From Odobenus rosmarus divergens (Eukaryota; Chordata; Mammalia; Carnivora; Odobenidae), in contig NW_004450286.1 in assembly GCF_000321225.1 (NCBI RefSeq), forward strand, positions 2,384,432 through 2,448,431: a stretch of 64,000 bases of DNA. Direction: 5' to 3'. Every line of letters begins with the position of its first letter. Position 1 is the first letter of the stretch. Shown here piece by piece: positions 1 through 12,731 of this stretch. The position numbers and the translations under genes are program-made. The notes beneath the pieces were generated by a model, which worked only from the letters and a program-made list of their open reading frames with translations, was not told where the DNA came from and did no database searches.

Positions 1-646
1 TAGAATGACCAAAATAGGTCTTCTGACTCCTAATCCAGCATTTTCATCATTCCACATTTTCCTGATTGGAATGATAGGAAGATTTGAAGAAGGAAAGGGC
101 AGAAATGTTTTCCAAAAGCACAAAGACATGGAGCAAAACCATGGAAGGAGGAAAGCACAAGGTATGTTATCCTGGTTGGATAGAGTTTGAGTTATATCAG
201 ACCAGAGTTGAAGACAGATCAGAAATATAAGCTAGACTGTATTGTCTTTCCTCCTTGCTAACGTCTTAAATAAATGTTCTTAACCTGCTATTACTCATGT
301 TAGAGTTTTAGATTCTGCTGAACATCACTCGATTACTTGGAAATGAAAGACGAGGACTCAGGAAAGAGATTTGGGAATCAACTAATACAGAGGAGATCTG
401 AAGCTAAGGAGTGGCATAAATTCTTCAGTAGGAGAAATAGAAAGAGAGCCAAGAAACACTGAACTATGGGGCTATCTACAATTAAGAAACAGTAGAAATA
501 GGGACCCCCAAAAGCGAGAAGGCCCAATAATGGGAGTAGGAGGGAGAGAACCAAAAGTATGAAAAAAAGAGGCTCCAAAACGACAGTAAAGCAACAGTGT
601 CAAAATGCTTGAAAAGGATCAGAAAGGTTGAGGGAGGAGGAAAAAG
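1..646. other. unassigned intronic sequence
   Basis: A/T-rich sequence with purine-rich stretches. I see no gene, RNA or recognisable repeat. The open frames are short and lack coding character. Confidence 0.5.
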
Positions 647-661
647 GGCCATTGTATTTCT

Positions 662-854
662 TTCTTTTTTTTTTTTTTAAGATTTTATTTGTCAGAGAGA
701 GAGAGAAAGCACAAGCAGGAGGGAGCGTCAGGCAGAGGGAGAAGCAGGCTCCCCACGGAGCAAGGAGCCCGATGTAGGACTCGATCCCAGGATCCTGGGA
801 TCATGACCTGAGCCAAAGGCAGACGCTTAACAGATGAGCCACCCAGGCGTCCAA
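662..854 (-). mobile_element. Can-SINE
   Basis: Reverse-complement SINE: T-run and AAGATTTTATTTGTCAGAGAG tail at the left, GAGCCACCCAGGCGTCC head at the right. It is bracketed by a perfect TSD GGCCATTGTATTTCT at 647-661 and 855-869. Confidence 0.95.
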
Positions 855-999
855 GGCCATTGTATTTCTTGATTGGAAGGTGACCACTGGTGTCCTTCAA
901 GAGAACTGTTTTCATAGAAAAGAACACAGAAACTAAATGTCAGGTTGAAGGGAAGGGCATTGGTGAGAAAAAAGTAAGGTCAATGGATCCTCCTTCTAG

Positions 1000-1350
1000 A
1001 GCAAGACTTCTTAACTTTGGCACTTTTGACATTGGGGGCCAGATAAAAGGTGACCAAGCATCTCAGTAACCCAGGACTGAGGGGTTTCCTGGTACATAGG
1101 ATTTTCAGTGTGATAACCCAAGAAAGTCAAAGGCAAACCAAGAGGATCTGCCTAGCCAGATAATTCTTTGTCGTGCGGGGCTGTCTTGTGCATTGTAGCA
1201 TGTTTAGTAGCGCCCTTGGTCTCTGTCCACTTCTAGATGCCAGTAGCATCTCCCCCAGTTGCAGCAACCAAACAAGTTTCCAGATATTGCCACATGTCCC
1301 GGAAGAGGGGGGTAGAGGCAAAGCTGTCTCAATTATAAACCACTGTTCTA
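1000..1350 (-). mobile_element. MER20-like hAT DNA transposon relic, interrupted
   Basis: The flanks (about 1000-1046 and 1156-1350) read as an old non-autonomous hAT element. Recognisable segments are a loss-of-function type terminus near 1005-1040 and the stretch 1165-1350, with a transposon-typical text around GCATTGTAGCATGTTTAGTAG. A second small element is nested at 1047-1155. The family name is from memory of the consensus. Confidence 0.55.
1047..1155. mobile_element. small hAT-like element nested in an older transposon
   Basis: A 109-bp imperfectly palindromic insertion, bounded by an exact 8-bp duplication CCAGATAA at 1039-1046 and 1156-1163. An 8-bp TSD is typical of hAT transposons. 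A related element with TAGGATGACCAACC at one end and a roughly complementary other end lies at about 40888-41010. Confidence 0.55.
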
Positions 1351-1457
1351 TACCATTTGTTGGAAAAATCGGATTCTGAAAGAGGAGAAACAGAACATAA
1401 ACCACAAGGGAGTAGGATCAAGTGAATGTGAATGTGTGTGTATGTTGTGATTTTCTT

Positions 1458-1673
1458 TTTATTTATTTTTTATTTTTTTTAAAGATTTTATTTATTTATT
1501 TGAGAGAGAGAGAGAATGAGAGAGAGAGAAAGCACATGAGAGGGGGGAGGGTCAGAGGGAGAAGGAGACGCCCCGCCGAGCAGGGAGCCCGATGCGGGAC
1601 TCGATTCAGGGACTCCAGGATCATGACCTGAGCCGAAGGCAGTCGCTTAACCAACTGAGCCACCCAGGCGCCC
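1458..1673 (-). mobile_element. Can-SINE
   Basis: Minus-strand SINE ending in GCCACCCAGGCGCCC. TSD TGTTGTGATTTTCTT at 1443-1457 and 1674-1688 is exact, indicating a fairly young insertion. Confidence 0.95.
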
Positions 1674-1688
1674 TGTTGTGATTTTCTT

Positions 1689-4600
1689 AATAGAAGAGCT
1701 CTGCACATTTGGATCCAAAAAGGAAGGGCTTCACGGAAACAACGTACATGATTCTGGGAAAAAGAAGACCAGTAAGACAGCAAGATCCCAGAAGAGGAGA
1801 ATAGGAAAATATGCAAAAGGCAGAGGCAGAAGAACTGCGTTAGAAATAAGATACTACTTCATCTGGACTGGAGAAAAGAATAGAGGGTGGTAGAAGACCA
1901 GAGACATACTGAAGCCTAGAAGGAAACACACATGAGCACAGCAAGGTCATTTGATCTCTGCAAAGTTAAGGCAGGGAGAGAGGGGGTAGGAATGGGAGGA
2001 GAAAAAAACAGGAGTGAGGAGCTAAAGAGTGGAAAGGGGGGTTGAAGAGCTATTTTTGGAGTATATTAAATTAAAAAAATCAATACAAGGATTATGAAGG
2101 AGCCCTGAGTCTCAAGATGATTGAAGTATGGTTGCTGGCAGGTGACGTGGCAATCTGGAATGAAAAGGCTGAGAGCCAGGTAGGCCAGCAGTGCTTCTGA
2201 GAATGACCAGGGGATTGTGCTAATGTGCGGATTCTGATTCACGAGGGTCAGAAGCAAAGCCCATGATTCTGCATTTCTAACTACTTGCCAGGTGAGGTCT
2301 GCTTGGGAATGGTAGAGGGTTAGAGGTTGTTGATAATAGCAATGTTAAAGTAGTTAACCATTCAACAAATAAACATGGCCCTAGGGCTGCATGGGGAGTC
2401 AAGAGTAGCCAAAGGAAGCCAAAGAATTGAGAAAACTTGGTTATACCCTGCAGTTGACTCGCCCAGTGACAGTGGAGAAGCCAATACATTGAACTAGTTG
2501 TTGAGGGGGAAGGGAGGTGGTGAAGATTGGCAAGGTGTTAAGGGTTGTAGCCAGGGCTGGTGAGTGGCCCATAACATATTCGTTGGCATCTGCGTGAAGA
2601 TAGAGGACTTCCATAAGCAAACTGAGAAGTAGTTTGCTGTTATACATAACACTGGTCTGTTGCCCTGTGTGCTTCAGCTTCTGTACTTACTGTCCAAGTG
2701 GGACATTAGCTGACCTAAACCTCAAAATCCTTCTAGAAAGTCTACCTCTAAGCTAAGGGTAATAAGACTCTGCCTCTCTTCATTCCCTCTTTGCCTTTCT
2801 TTTTTCCCTCGGCATCTGGGATTTACTTTCTTCTCTTTCATCTCGCTCCTCAACCAGAAAAAGTATAGAATCGAAGTACAATTTCCAATAGTTCTGTGCT
2901 CCTTTAACATAACTCTATGTGCTTAATTTGAAATAAGTGACTTTAAACTTTTATATATCTTTCCCCCTCATCTCCCAAAACAACCTAAGTGACTTTTTTC
3001 TTGTATGTGATCTTAAATTGATTACCTCCTCCCCACCACCTTCATGTGGATGAGAAGTCCTTAATTCAAAAAGAGGGTGGAGAAAGTTCTCTCCTAGAAA
3101 GATAAGGGCTAGAGTACTGGTGAAGTATAGGGCAAAACCTAAAACGTTTTTCAGTGGCTCAACCACACAACCCACATTCAAGCCTCACCGCATCCTTACC
3201 CTAAACCCAGTCACTTTGAACTTTGAGATGGGAAAGGAGGAAGCTTTTAAAAGAAAGCGATGAGTGGCTAGAAAGTCAGCGTCTGATGTCCTTGCCTGCC
3301 GCGCCCCCTGCCGGTAGCCGCCCATTTTGGGGCAAATGAAACAAAGAAGCTACACCGAGGGTAGGGGTCCAGTACTCAGGTCTCTACTGTGCCTTTGGGC
3401 TAGACCTGAAGCAGCCCATTTTTTGTTCTTAAGCTTATTTCCTCCTTTCATAGAAAAAAGAGTCAAAATGGATTTTTCATGGGGCTGGTGGGAGGGATGC
3501 ATGGGATGTTCCTGTATATTTCTTTGCAATCTCCCATATATCTAAAGTCAATTCGAAATAAAAGCTAAAAATAGATTGTTCAGAAAGCACTACTTTTAGT
3601 TAACAAGCAGAAATATATGAGCAACAGAACTTTTTTCTTATATTTTAAAAATCCCAAACAATTTCTTTTAAAGAATCCTGACACTGCTTGCCAAATCCAA
3701 AGACAATCCCAGAAATTTTATTCATAATTCCTACCACGGTGTGGGAATGAGTATGTTAAGAGCAAACAAATCTACTATCAAGTAGGAAGCCAAACTGCCT
3801 TTTTTTTCTCCTTAAAATTAATACAACAATATGTCCATTGCATTTTAGAGAACGTGTTAAATTGCATTTAACCTCTGGTTTGGCACTCCCTCTAAACAAA
3901 CCCTAGAGAAAATTTCTCAGTACATTTCCTTCACAGCCGTTGCTAAGAGGCGTTTTCAGGTGCATAAATCATCAAGGGTTTTTTGTGCAGGAGAGCGGAG
4001 CAAACCCTGACTGGGAACTTTCGTGATAGGCTCAGGAATCACGTTCACACTCTAGACATCTTTTTTTGTTTCAGTTACTTTTGCCTTGGATTTTTGGAAC
4101 GCAATAACCCTTAGTAGAGTTTTCCACCAAAAATTAACTTTCTGTGTAGAAGATCCCATTTATATACGTAACCAGATTTCACAGTAAATGAAAGCCAGTC
4201 CTTTGGCTTTACCCTCAATTGCTATGGAGTAATTGAAGAGGACCCTTAAGCCCAGGCCTGCTGTGGACCTTTGACCCTTGACCTGTAGCAGGGATCAGAA
4301 GGCTAGGAGAGGCTGTGTGCCAGAGCAAACAGTTCACAACAATGTTCTCTCTGTTTACACAGTCTTGTACTCTTAGGTGCTGCAGAAATGGGGAAAGTAT
4401 TTGGGCTGAAAGACTGGTTTGACAAAAACATCAACAAAGTACAACCATACATATTGGCACTGACTACATTTAATGCCATCTTTTCTGCAAAGGATATTTT
4501 TGTTGCTTACCTTGCTGTACTCCCAAAGGATTTAGTTAGTATTTTACTTTATTTTATTATATTTTTTGCGTTTCTAAATTATGATGAGTTTTAAAACAAT

Positions 4601-5919
4601 TTTTCTTTAAAAGTCCACTTTTGGGGAGAAGAAAAAAAAAACAGCACAAGGCAAATTCAATGTATGTAGTATGCAGATGCCCAATCAGCAAGTGCAAGTA
4701 TGGAGTTCTGAATTGTCAAAGGTTGTTGACATCCAGTCAAGTCCAGAGCAGGCCCCTTCTAGCTTGAGATCCTACAACTGTGATGAGAACCAGACTCCTA
4801 TGTGATGGCTATAAATTCATATAACCCCGGGCAGTCAGTCCCTGTCCCTGGTGCCTTATAACAGTGGCCCAGAGAGCCCCTGGCTGATAGGAGCAGAACT
4901 CTGCCAGTGTGGCTTGCTCCCGAGTTGGTGACAATAGCCCAACAATGATCCAGTGCCATCAAAGTACTCCTCACAACTCTGAGGAAAAGGCGGTGGTTTC
5001 TTTGTCAGGACACAAAGGCCTCCTCCATATGCCTCTGGTGGAAGGCCTCTAGAAGAATACTCTATCTTGACTGTTTTCTATCAGCGAAGAAAAGTGGCTA
5101 AAAGAGCCATTTCCTGGCCAAATCATGAGGCGTAAATACTCCTACCTCAGTGTCAAATATCAAGAGGTACATTTGTGATAAACATGGACACAGCCGGACT
5201 GCCTTGCACCAGACCCAGAGAAGGCAGCTGGGGTAGACCAAGCAAACTGTCCCCCAGAACTGTGATACTGGAGAAATCTTCAACCAGGGACACTGGACTC
5301 CTAAATCTGCCCGTTATATATCACCAGTCGGAAGCTTCAGTAACATTAAACGAGCCTCAACTTTGCACTCTGATAAATGGGAGCACTGTTATCAGCATAG
5401 TGCTGGTCCAGTGAGGTTATTTTCCCAGAGGTAGTGGGAGTGGGGAGCACAAGCCAACAGAAGCAGGACAGTGGTCAGTCCCAGGACCCCGAGTGAAGGT
5501 CTGATGCAAGGGCAACAATACCCGGGTTCAAACAACATACTCGCTCCCCATCTTGAAAGTGGTTATCAGACAGTTGAAGGTGAGGTTTGGTAACCTGACC
5601 ATTTTGGAGGAAAGAGATGCCGAGAAAGCACGTGATCTCAGGCCTCCTAAGTGAGAAAGGCAGAACCCAAATCAAGCGGCAATCTGCCGGGCCCAGTCCT
5701 GTGTTTGCTTTGTCCACTGAGAAAACTTCTGAAGAAAAAACGATCTTTATCGAAATGGAGTTTATTTTAATATCTGAATGCTCTAGTTAAATTTCAGGGA
5801 CAAAATTAAAGTTTTATATAAAAACTGTACCTTTAGAGGAAAAAATTATAAATACCATGCAATGTTAACATTTATCTTACGTTTTTAAGACACCTACACA
5901 AATTCCAAGAGGGCCCACG
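1689..5919. other. SINE-free unassigned intronic stretch
   Basis: About 4.2 kb with no recognised SINE, LINE or gene, one of the longest SINE-free stretches in the window. A 68-aa open frame at 4388-4594 has hydrophobic A/T-rich composition and resembles nothing I know. Possible very old repeats cannot be excluded by eye. Confidence 0.5.
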
Positions 5920-5934
5920 TGGAATCTAAATTCT

Positions 5935-6136
5935 TTTTTTTTTTTTTAAGATTTTATTTATTTATTTGACAGAGAGAGACACAGCGAGAGCAGGAACACA
6001 AGCAGGGGGAGTGGGAGAGGGAGAAGCAGGCTCCCCGCTGAGCAGGGAGCCCGATGCGGGGCTCGATCCCAGGACCCTGGGGTCATGACCTGAGCCGAAG
6101 GCAGACGTTTAACCGACTGAGCCACCCAGGTGCCCC
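5935..6136 (-). mobile_element. Can-SINE
   Basis: Complete minus-strand SINE from poly-T to CCACCCAGGTGCCCC. Exact TSD TGGAATCTAAATTCT at 5920-5934 and 6137-6151. Confidence 0.95.
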
Positions 6137-6151
6137 TGGAATCTAAATTCT

Positions 6152-7604
6152 GACATTTTAATTCAGGGTACTTGAATTTGATTTCAAAGTTCCTAAGAGA
6201 CTGTGCTACCAATGTGCAAAACAGAGGGAAGACTTCTTTGCAAATTTGGAAAGCACTCACAACAGAACTTTCTTGTGTCCATAAAATTAAATTCCAGGCA
6301 AAACTAACCCTAACATTACTTATTTCATATTTAAGACACAAAATGCTCTCTACTATAAAAATGTTGAGTCCCCATACAAGTTTATGGACTTAGTGCTAGG
6401 CAGTCGGCCAGAAATTCATGCATTATTGACCTTCAAACGGTTTAACTGAGCTGCTCAAATTCAGCTAATTACCCGGACACATGAAATCTGAGACCATCTG
6501 TTTTAGGCGCCCGGACTGAATCACACTGTAGGAAAGGTATCTTCTAGGTGCATTAGAGATGATAATAGAGCATGAATAAAACAGCCTGCAGATACACTCA
6601 AGTTTAATTAAAAAAAAGGATGTTTTGTTCTAAGTAATCCAAGAAGCTTCTCTGATTTTTAAACTACACTTTTATCCAAGACAGAATTTCCAGATTTCTT
6701 TAACATTAAAATTAATCCTGTACTTTTATAAATGCACGTATTTTGTAACAACATGTATCTCATCAGAGATAAGATGCTGTGCACAAATTTCCCTGGCTTT
6801 AAATAATTAGATCTATTGTGTTATAACCTCAAATAGGTTCAGAAAATCAAACAAAATTGGAACAAAAAGAAAGGTTTCAGGCCAGCAAAACCAAGCCCCT
6901 CTCCGTGTCTCCCTTTTATTTTAGTAAAATAAAAGAATGCAAACACTTTCCCCCACATTTAGAAACAAAAGAGTACCAAGACTCAGAAACTGGCTGTAGT
7001 CGGGTTATCTCCCATGAAAGCTGGAATTCTTTCTCAAGCACGGTAATGTTTATTTTGAACTCCTAGACACATACCTCCCCTTCTGGGACATGCCCTCTGT
7101 TGAAAAGATAAAGGCTTCCCTCAGGAGCCTGGGCTGTTCCAACACCAGGAGTCGTTAGTACTATCCTCCGTAATAACCATCCTTCGACCTGTCAGGATTA
7201 GCAAATTAGCAGCCCCTTTCTTTTCAAGGGATATAGCCACGAATAACCACTATCATTCGAGTTGCAGAGGCTTTGGGCCGTTTATGAAGGGACCCCACGA
7301 TTCAGTTGTCAGACAGAATGTGGGATAAAGAACGGACACAGAAGTAGCCCTACTTAGGGGAGCCCTTTGGCCTCTAGCAGCCTTCCCCCATGACCTCCAC
7401 CCTCATTCTGGGTAGAGATATGGGGACACCTGGCCAGGAGGCAAGGGTGCGCATGACTCAAACTGGCTGGGTTTTTTTTTTTAAACACTAAAACTCAGTA
7501 CCTCAGCCCCAAAGCCCTCCAGGCTCTGTGGTGCCCTGTACCTAACCTCTCTCCCCTTCAGGCTCCCCCTCTGGATATGTTAATGATTTTACCCCAGAGG
7601 TGTC
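6152..7604. other. unassigned intronic sequence
   Basis: A/T-rich sequence without recognisable repeat or exon. Short open frames only. Confidence 0.45.
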
Positions 7605-8172
7605 AGTATTCTAAAACTGTCAAAATTAATTACCATAAATTTAGTGGCTTAAAACAACACAAATTTATTATCTCAGTCTATAGATCACTGGTTCCTCTGC
7701 TCCAGGTCCTGCGGCCTGGGCTCTAATTGGAGGCTCTGGGGGAGTGTCTGCTTCCGCGCTCATTCCCGTTTTTGGCAGAATTCAGTTCCTTGTGGTTGTA
7801 GGACTTAGGACTCAGGTCCCCCGTTCCCTTGATGGCTGTCAGAAGGGAGCCTCTTGTCAGCAATTTAAAGCCACCTGGATTTGTCATGTTGCCCCCTTCA
7901 TCTTCAAAGACAGCGTGGAGTCTTCTTCACACTGCGATTCTCTCCGACTTGCCCTTCTGTTGCTTCACTTCCATTCCAGCCAGATAAAGTTCTCTGCTTT
8001 TAAGGGCTCGTGTGATTAGATCGGGCCCACCCAGATAATCCAGGATAACCTTCCTAAAGTCCAAAACATAATTACATCTGCACGGTCCTTTTTGCCGCGT
8101 AAGGTAACATATTCACAGGTTCCAGGGATTTGGACGTGGCCATCTTTGGGGCACCATTCTGCCTACCACACC
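7605..8172 (-). mobile_element. MLT1-like ERVL-MaLR LTR, antisense
   Basis: The stretch TTACCATAAATTTAGTGG at the left, then AAAACAACACAAATTTATTA, and a right end near GGGGCACCATTCTGCCTACC match the antisense layout of an old mammalian MaLR LTR. It is diverged and solitary; no internal retroviral sequence was recognised next to it. The open frame at 7744-8019 lies inside it and is not a gene. Confidence 0.65.
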
Positions 8173-8342
8173 AGGTATAAGGGCTGGGGGCAAGGAACAG
8201 CTGAGGAGAGAGGCACAGGTCGTAAACTGCACCAGTCCTGTATCTCCCTAAAAATGGCTGTGCAGGAGAACACCTTTTCTTTGCCCTCGAGGCCAACCTG
8301 GGACTGACTTAAGGTGAATCTTCTTCCCAAGATTCTGGAGGC

Positions 8343-8358
8343 CACACACACACACACA
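8343..8358. repeat. (CA)n microsatellite
   Basis: Eight CA units in tandem. Confidence 0.85.
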
Positions 8359-8519
8359 ATACCAGTGACTGGCAGCTCAGAGTCATGGTGATGAATATAA
8401 AATACCACTGTACAAAAACTGGGGGCCAATTTTAGCACCAAGGTTGTTGTTTGAATGAGAGAGAAATAAAAGGTCCCTGTGACAAAGAAGCCGTCCTTTA
8501 TATACATAGTCTTCAAGGG

Positions 8520-8640
8520 ACCTGATTGGGTTTCCAATCCAGGTTCTGCTCTGTGGCTCTGAATAAACCACCTCCCTTCTTTGAGTCTCAGTTTTCCTTG
8601 TCTATACATGTGGGGCTGAGCTAGATCAGTGTTTCCCAAA
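8520..8640 (+). mobile_element. MIR relic
   Basis: Order of a tRNA-like middle (TTCCAATCCAGGTTCTGCTC), then TTGAGTCTCAGTTTTCC, is that of a MIR core and downstream region on the plus strand, heavily diverged. Confidence 0.6.
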
Positions 8641-9124
8641 ACGTGTTCTGTGGAGCACTCATTCCATGAAATGCTCTGCAAGGAAAGGTCCCAAGGCCGA
8701 ATGCTTGGAAGTCACAGGGGCAATGTTAAAGGCTCTGAGAACTGTAATGGATAATCTAATTATTTATTTAACCCGATGTTTCCCAGTCATCCTTGGCCGC
8801 AATCTCCTTTCTCCAAAACCTCGTATTACCCGTCGGCTGTTATTTCTCCCCATCCAAACTGGCCTCTCCCTGCATAGTCTGTACTCTCATCTGGGAGACC
8901 TTGTCCCTGTTTCCTCCACCTAAAGCATGCTTCCCCATGCCCGTGTTTCAAAATCACAAAGACTGGCTCAAATGCTGACTTGACTCTCCCCCGAATTGTT
9001 CTCTGAGCCCATCAGCTGGAGTTCTCCTTCCCACAGGGATCCCTTACGAAACACTGAGTGAGCGGCTGCCATGGCATAGCATTAGTACTCATCATACGGG
9101 GATATCGTCATAGCACAGTCCTTC

Positions 9125-9245
9125 AATCATTTCGTACCCAGCAAATATTTATTGAGTACCTACGATATGCCAGTTCCTGGGGATACAGGCTGTGATCAGA
9201 ACGCGCTCTTTGCCTTCCAGGGGTTCTGATTCTAGTGCAAGAGCA
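9125..9245 (+). mobile_element. MIR/L2-class ancient repeat
   Basis: AAATATTTATTGAGTACCTA followed by a GATATGCCAGTTCCTGGGG block is the widespread old mammalian repeat text. Exact family not assigned. Confidence 0.5.
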
Positions 9246-9434
9246 GTGACTGGAGGCAGTCATAACCCAACATGAGGGCTATCGCTGGTAGGACTGGGAC
9301 TCAGTCTTCCTGGTCCCCCTCCTGAATGCCACTCTCAGAAGTTTGTGGATGGCTGGGCAGGATCGTCATGAGTAAGAAGAGCCAAACGTGTCTCCCTGGG
9401 GCCCTGGGGTCCCTAAAGCAGCATGAGATAATAA

Positions 9435-9500
9435 AGGGAGCCCGCAATTGGTCAGGCGGACCTGGGCTCAAATCCTCCACCTCCACTTACTGAGGGTGCC
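9435..9500 (+). mobile_element. MIR fragment
   Basis: Short MIR core-like segment (GACCTGGGCTCAAATCC followed by CCACTTACTGA). Confidence 0.45.
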
Positions 9501-10415
9501 GTACTGACTTTTCTTTTCCCAACCCCCATTGCCTATTTGACCAGACACCAGTCCTGCCCATGACGTTCTCCTCCGCCTGAGTGGAAGCAATTCTTGTTGG
9601 TAAAGCCTACGGCTAGCCCCGCTTTGTTCTATTCAGTACTATTTTACTGTGACACCTTGTGGCAGATATTGTAGGTTGACACATTCAACACACAGGCCCA
9701 ATCGCCTTTTTCCTTGCCTGCCTTCAGTGTAGAGGTAGGAGAATGTATTACTCAATTTCCCAGCCTCTCTTAAAACTGGTGGACACATGACATCACTGTG
9801 GTCCATGAGATAAGGCAGGCAGCTACCACTGCTAGAAGAGACCTCACGAGGAAAAGGCCCCACCTTCATCTTTTTTCCTTTCATTCTTGACTCTTTCTTC
9901 CAGCCTGGATCTTGAAGAGGAGGCACCCATCTTGTGACCATTAGGTGACAAACAGGATGTCAGAGACCACTCTTTGAGCAAGTCAGAGCAGAAAGAGAGA
10001 AAAAGCCCCGGTGTCTGGTAGCCTTGCTGAGCCACCGTGCAGGCCCCAGGCTGCCGACCTCCAAACTTCTTGTCATGAGACAAATCTACCCCTCGTTTGT
10101 TCATGCCATTGTTAGAGCGCTTTCTGAAACCTGCAGCAAAACGCATCTCCGGCCAAACTACTTAGTCAAGGGCTTTTGACATTTGTTTCCTCCTCATATT
10201 TTCTGCTATGGGCGAAGTGTTTGTCCTGCCCAGGGCTAGAGTAAAGCTCCTGGATTCTCTACCACCTGGACTTTATTTCAGTACCTTAGATGCTGCGAAG
10301 CTAGGACGCCACAGTGATGGGAATTCACAGAAACGGTGTTGGGGCTCCTGCTTACTCATCATCATGCCAAGTCTGGGATAAGCCGTGAGAAGAATGAAAA
10401 GCAGAAACTTGAGCT
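9501..10415. other. unassigned intronic sequence
   Basis: No gene or recognisable repeat. Two overlapping 100-aa antisense open frames (9639-9941, 9844-10146) have no known motif and no splice context that I can support. Confidence 0.45.
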
Positions 10416-10431
10416 TGGGTTGCTAATTTTT

Positions 10432-10623
10432 TTTTAAAGATTTTATTTATTTATTTGACAGAGAGAGACACAGTGAGAGAGGGAATACAAGCAGTGGGAG
10501 TGGGAGAGGGAGAAGCAGGCTTCCTGCCAAGCAGGGAGCCCGATGCGGGGCTCGATCCCAGGACCTGGAATCATGACCTGAGCCGAAGGCAGACGCTTAA
10601 CGACTGAGCCACCCAGGCGCACC
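10432..10623 (-). mobile_element. Can-SINE
   Basis: Minus-strand SINE with exact 16-bp TSD TGGGTTGCTAATTTTT at 10416-10431 and 10624-10639. Confidence 0.95.
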
Positions 10624-10639
10624 TGGGTTGCTAATTTTT

Positions 10640-12109
10640 AACGGCTTGGGGAAATCTGTCCTAGGAAGACCACCACAGGCAGTGTCCTCTGGAGGAGGAA
10701 GGACTTTCTTCTTGCATGTAGAAATCAGAGGGGAAGATAAGGACTGTCACGGCCGCACGGCTGGCTTCCCGAATGGGTATTACAGTTACAGCCCTGAGAA
10801 AGGGCTGCCGTTCAATCTCTCCTGAAAGGAAGTCTTGTGAAATGGAGCCAATAAGTCAGTATCACCGTTCACATCGATGTAAGATTAACTCGGCATTTAA
10901 AGAGGCAAATAATGAATAACACCACTTCTATTTCAGGAGGAGGTAATCCCTGCCATTTGTTGAAGAAATTTGCTTTGGTCCTGAAAGAGCCTGGATCCAC
11001 CCACAACCCCCCCACCCCCCAGCCTCCCCACAGCTGGGTCTGTGCGGTGGTGGTGGATTAAGCCCAGCAGAGGCCTCCTGCTCCAACCAGGACCGGGTTC
11101 TGTGCTGACGGGAGCTGGGACAAGGCTCTACTTTACATCATGAGATACACACTTAGTGCTGCCTTTTATCCCAGACTCTACACACACACATGAGCGCACG
11201 CACACGTATACCTTTACCAGAAGCATCACACAAATTGCAGCCTGGCTTACACCTTTCCTGTTGATGGAGGTGGGTGTCGGGTGACCCAGAATAATGAACA
11301 GGACCCGCCCCAGAATCCAGGGAGGATTATCCATGCCCACAGGTGCTTGCCCAGGCCCCCACAGCAGGGCTGCTCAGTGCTCAGCCACCCTGACTCCCAC
11401 CTGGGAGCTGCTCCTGCCCCAATCTGGAAAGCATCCCTGAGTTTCTGCATCAATGGTCTCTTTCACTTCTCCCAGACTGTCTGCTATGCTCCAGCTGCTT
11501 TCAAGTTGATTACAGATTCTTTTGGCCTCCTGAAATATTAACTTTTAAAAGATAAAAGCCACTCCGGGGATACAATTTGTATAAATGTAGTTTTACTGAA
11601 AGGCGTTTCTAGGCTGTGAGAGACTTTAAAGACCTAAACTTTTCGATTTTAAGATTGTGAATTCCTTTTTTTCAGCCCAGAAGGCTTCACATTACATCTG
11701 GGCAGATGTGACTGCACCTCAGCAGGCCTTTAGCATATTTTCACAAGGTCATTGCCTTAGAAATGAAATGAAAAGTTCACCACCCTGAGAAATCTTGAAA
11801 GAGGCTGTAAGTCTTGCTTCATATCAGTGGCTCTGATCTTTACATGTGGGGTCCTATGACCACCGATTCTAGGAGCCAACTGCCTCACACTAAGTCATCC
11901 ATTACTGCACCTCAGACCCGACGCAGCCACACGTTTTCTCAGGTTACATGCTGGTGGAAAGAGGGTGGGTTCGTGCACAGCATGCTGTGTGTCCAGGCAG
12001 AAACCGCGAGGGTCCGTCTGCAACAGTTAGCTGACTTCTCCCTTTGCCTTCCTTCCCCACTCAATTCAAATGTGCTCTTTTCCTCACTCTCTTGGGTTTC
12101 AGCCCAGAA
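10640..12109. other. unassigned intronic sequence
   Basis: Contains a C-rich low-complexity patch near 11009-11035 and a short CA/GC-rich patch near 11178-11205. Nothing gene-like beyond chance open frames. Confidence 0.45.
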
Positions 12110-12474
12110 AAGACTGAAACTTTTTTTTAATAAATTTATTTTTATTTATTTTTTGGGCGCCTGGGTGGCTCAGATGGTTAAGTGTCTGCCTTCGGCTCAG
12201 GTTATGATCCCAGAGTCCTGGGATCGAGTCCCACATCGGGCTCCCTGCTCCTTGGGAGCCTGCTTCTCCCTCTGCCTCTCTCTCTCTGTTTCTGTCTCTC
12301 ATGAATAAATAAATAAAAAATCTTTTAAAATAAATAAATAAATAAATAAATAAATAAATCCTTTATTTATTTTAATAAAGCCCAACATGGGGCTTGAACT
12401 CACAATCCTGAGATCAAGACCTGAGCTGAGATCAAGAGTCAGACGCTTCACCAACTGAGCCACACAGGTGCCCC
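12110..12474 (-). mobile_element. older short Can-SINE, interrupted
   Basis: The right half 12360-12474 is an antisense old tRNA-type SINE (GAACTCACAATCCTGAGATC, then CCAACTGAGCCACACAGG). Its T-rich tail at about 12110-12154 is split off by a younger plus-strand SINE at 12155-12359. Confidence 0.75.
12155..12359 (+). mobile_element. Can-SINE nested in an older SINE tail
   Basis: Starts GGGCGCCTGGGTGGCTCAG and ends in a long (AAAT)n tail. It sits in the T/A-rich tail of the opposite-strand older SINE, so the TSD is masked by low complexity. Confidence 0.9.
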
Positions 12475-12563
12475 CAACATATTTTTTAAATACACTACTT
12501 TCTAGATTATTGCTTCTCTAATCCCCTCTTCTTTCTCTCTACGAGTCTTAAGACTGACATTCT

Positions 12564-12731
12564 CGGCCTGGGTGGCTCAGTGGGTTAAGGCTCTGCCTTC
12601 GGCTCAGGTCATGATCCCAGGGTCCAGGGAATGAGTCCCGCGTTGGGCTCTCTGCTCAGCGGGGAGCCTGCTTCTCCCTCTGCCCTTCACCCGGCTCTCT
12701 CTCTCGCTCGCTCTCAAAATCTTTTAAAAAA
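12564..12731 (+). mobile_element. Can-SINE, diverged head
   Basis: Plus-strand SINE with a damaged head (CGGCCTGGGTGGCTCAG), intact CTGCCTTCGGCTCAGG body and CT-rich region ending AAAATCTTTTAAAAAAA. No clear TSD. Confidence 0.85.

Noticed and set aside
4388..4594. 68-aa plus-strand open frame with a hydrophobic C-terminus
   Set aside because: A/T-rich composition, no recognised family, no promoter or splice evidence. Possible chance frame in intron.
8163..8681. 172-aa minus-strand open frame, same strand as STOX1
   Set aside because: It covers a MIR relic and a CA repeat and does not resemble STOX1 exon 2 or 3.
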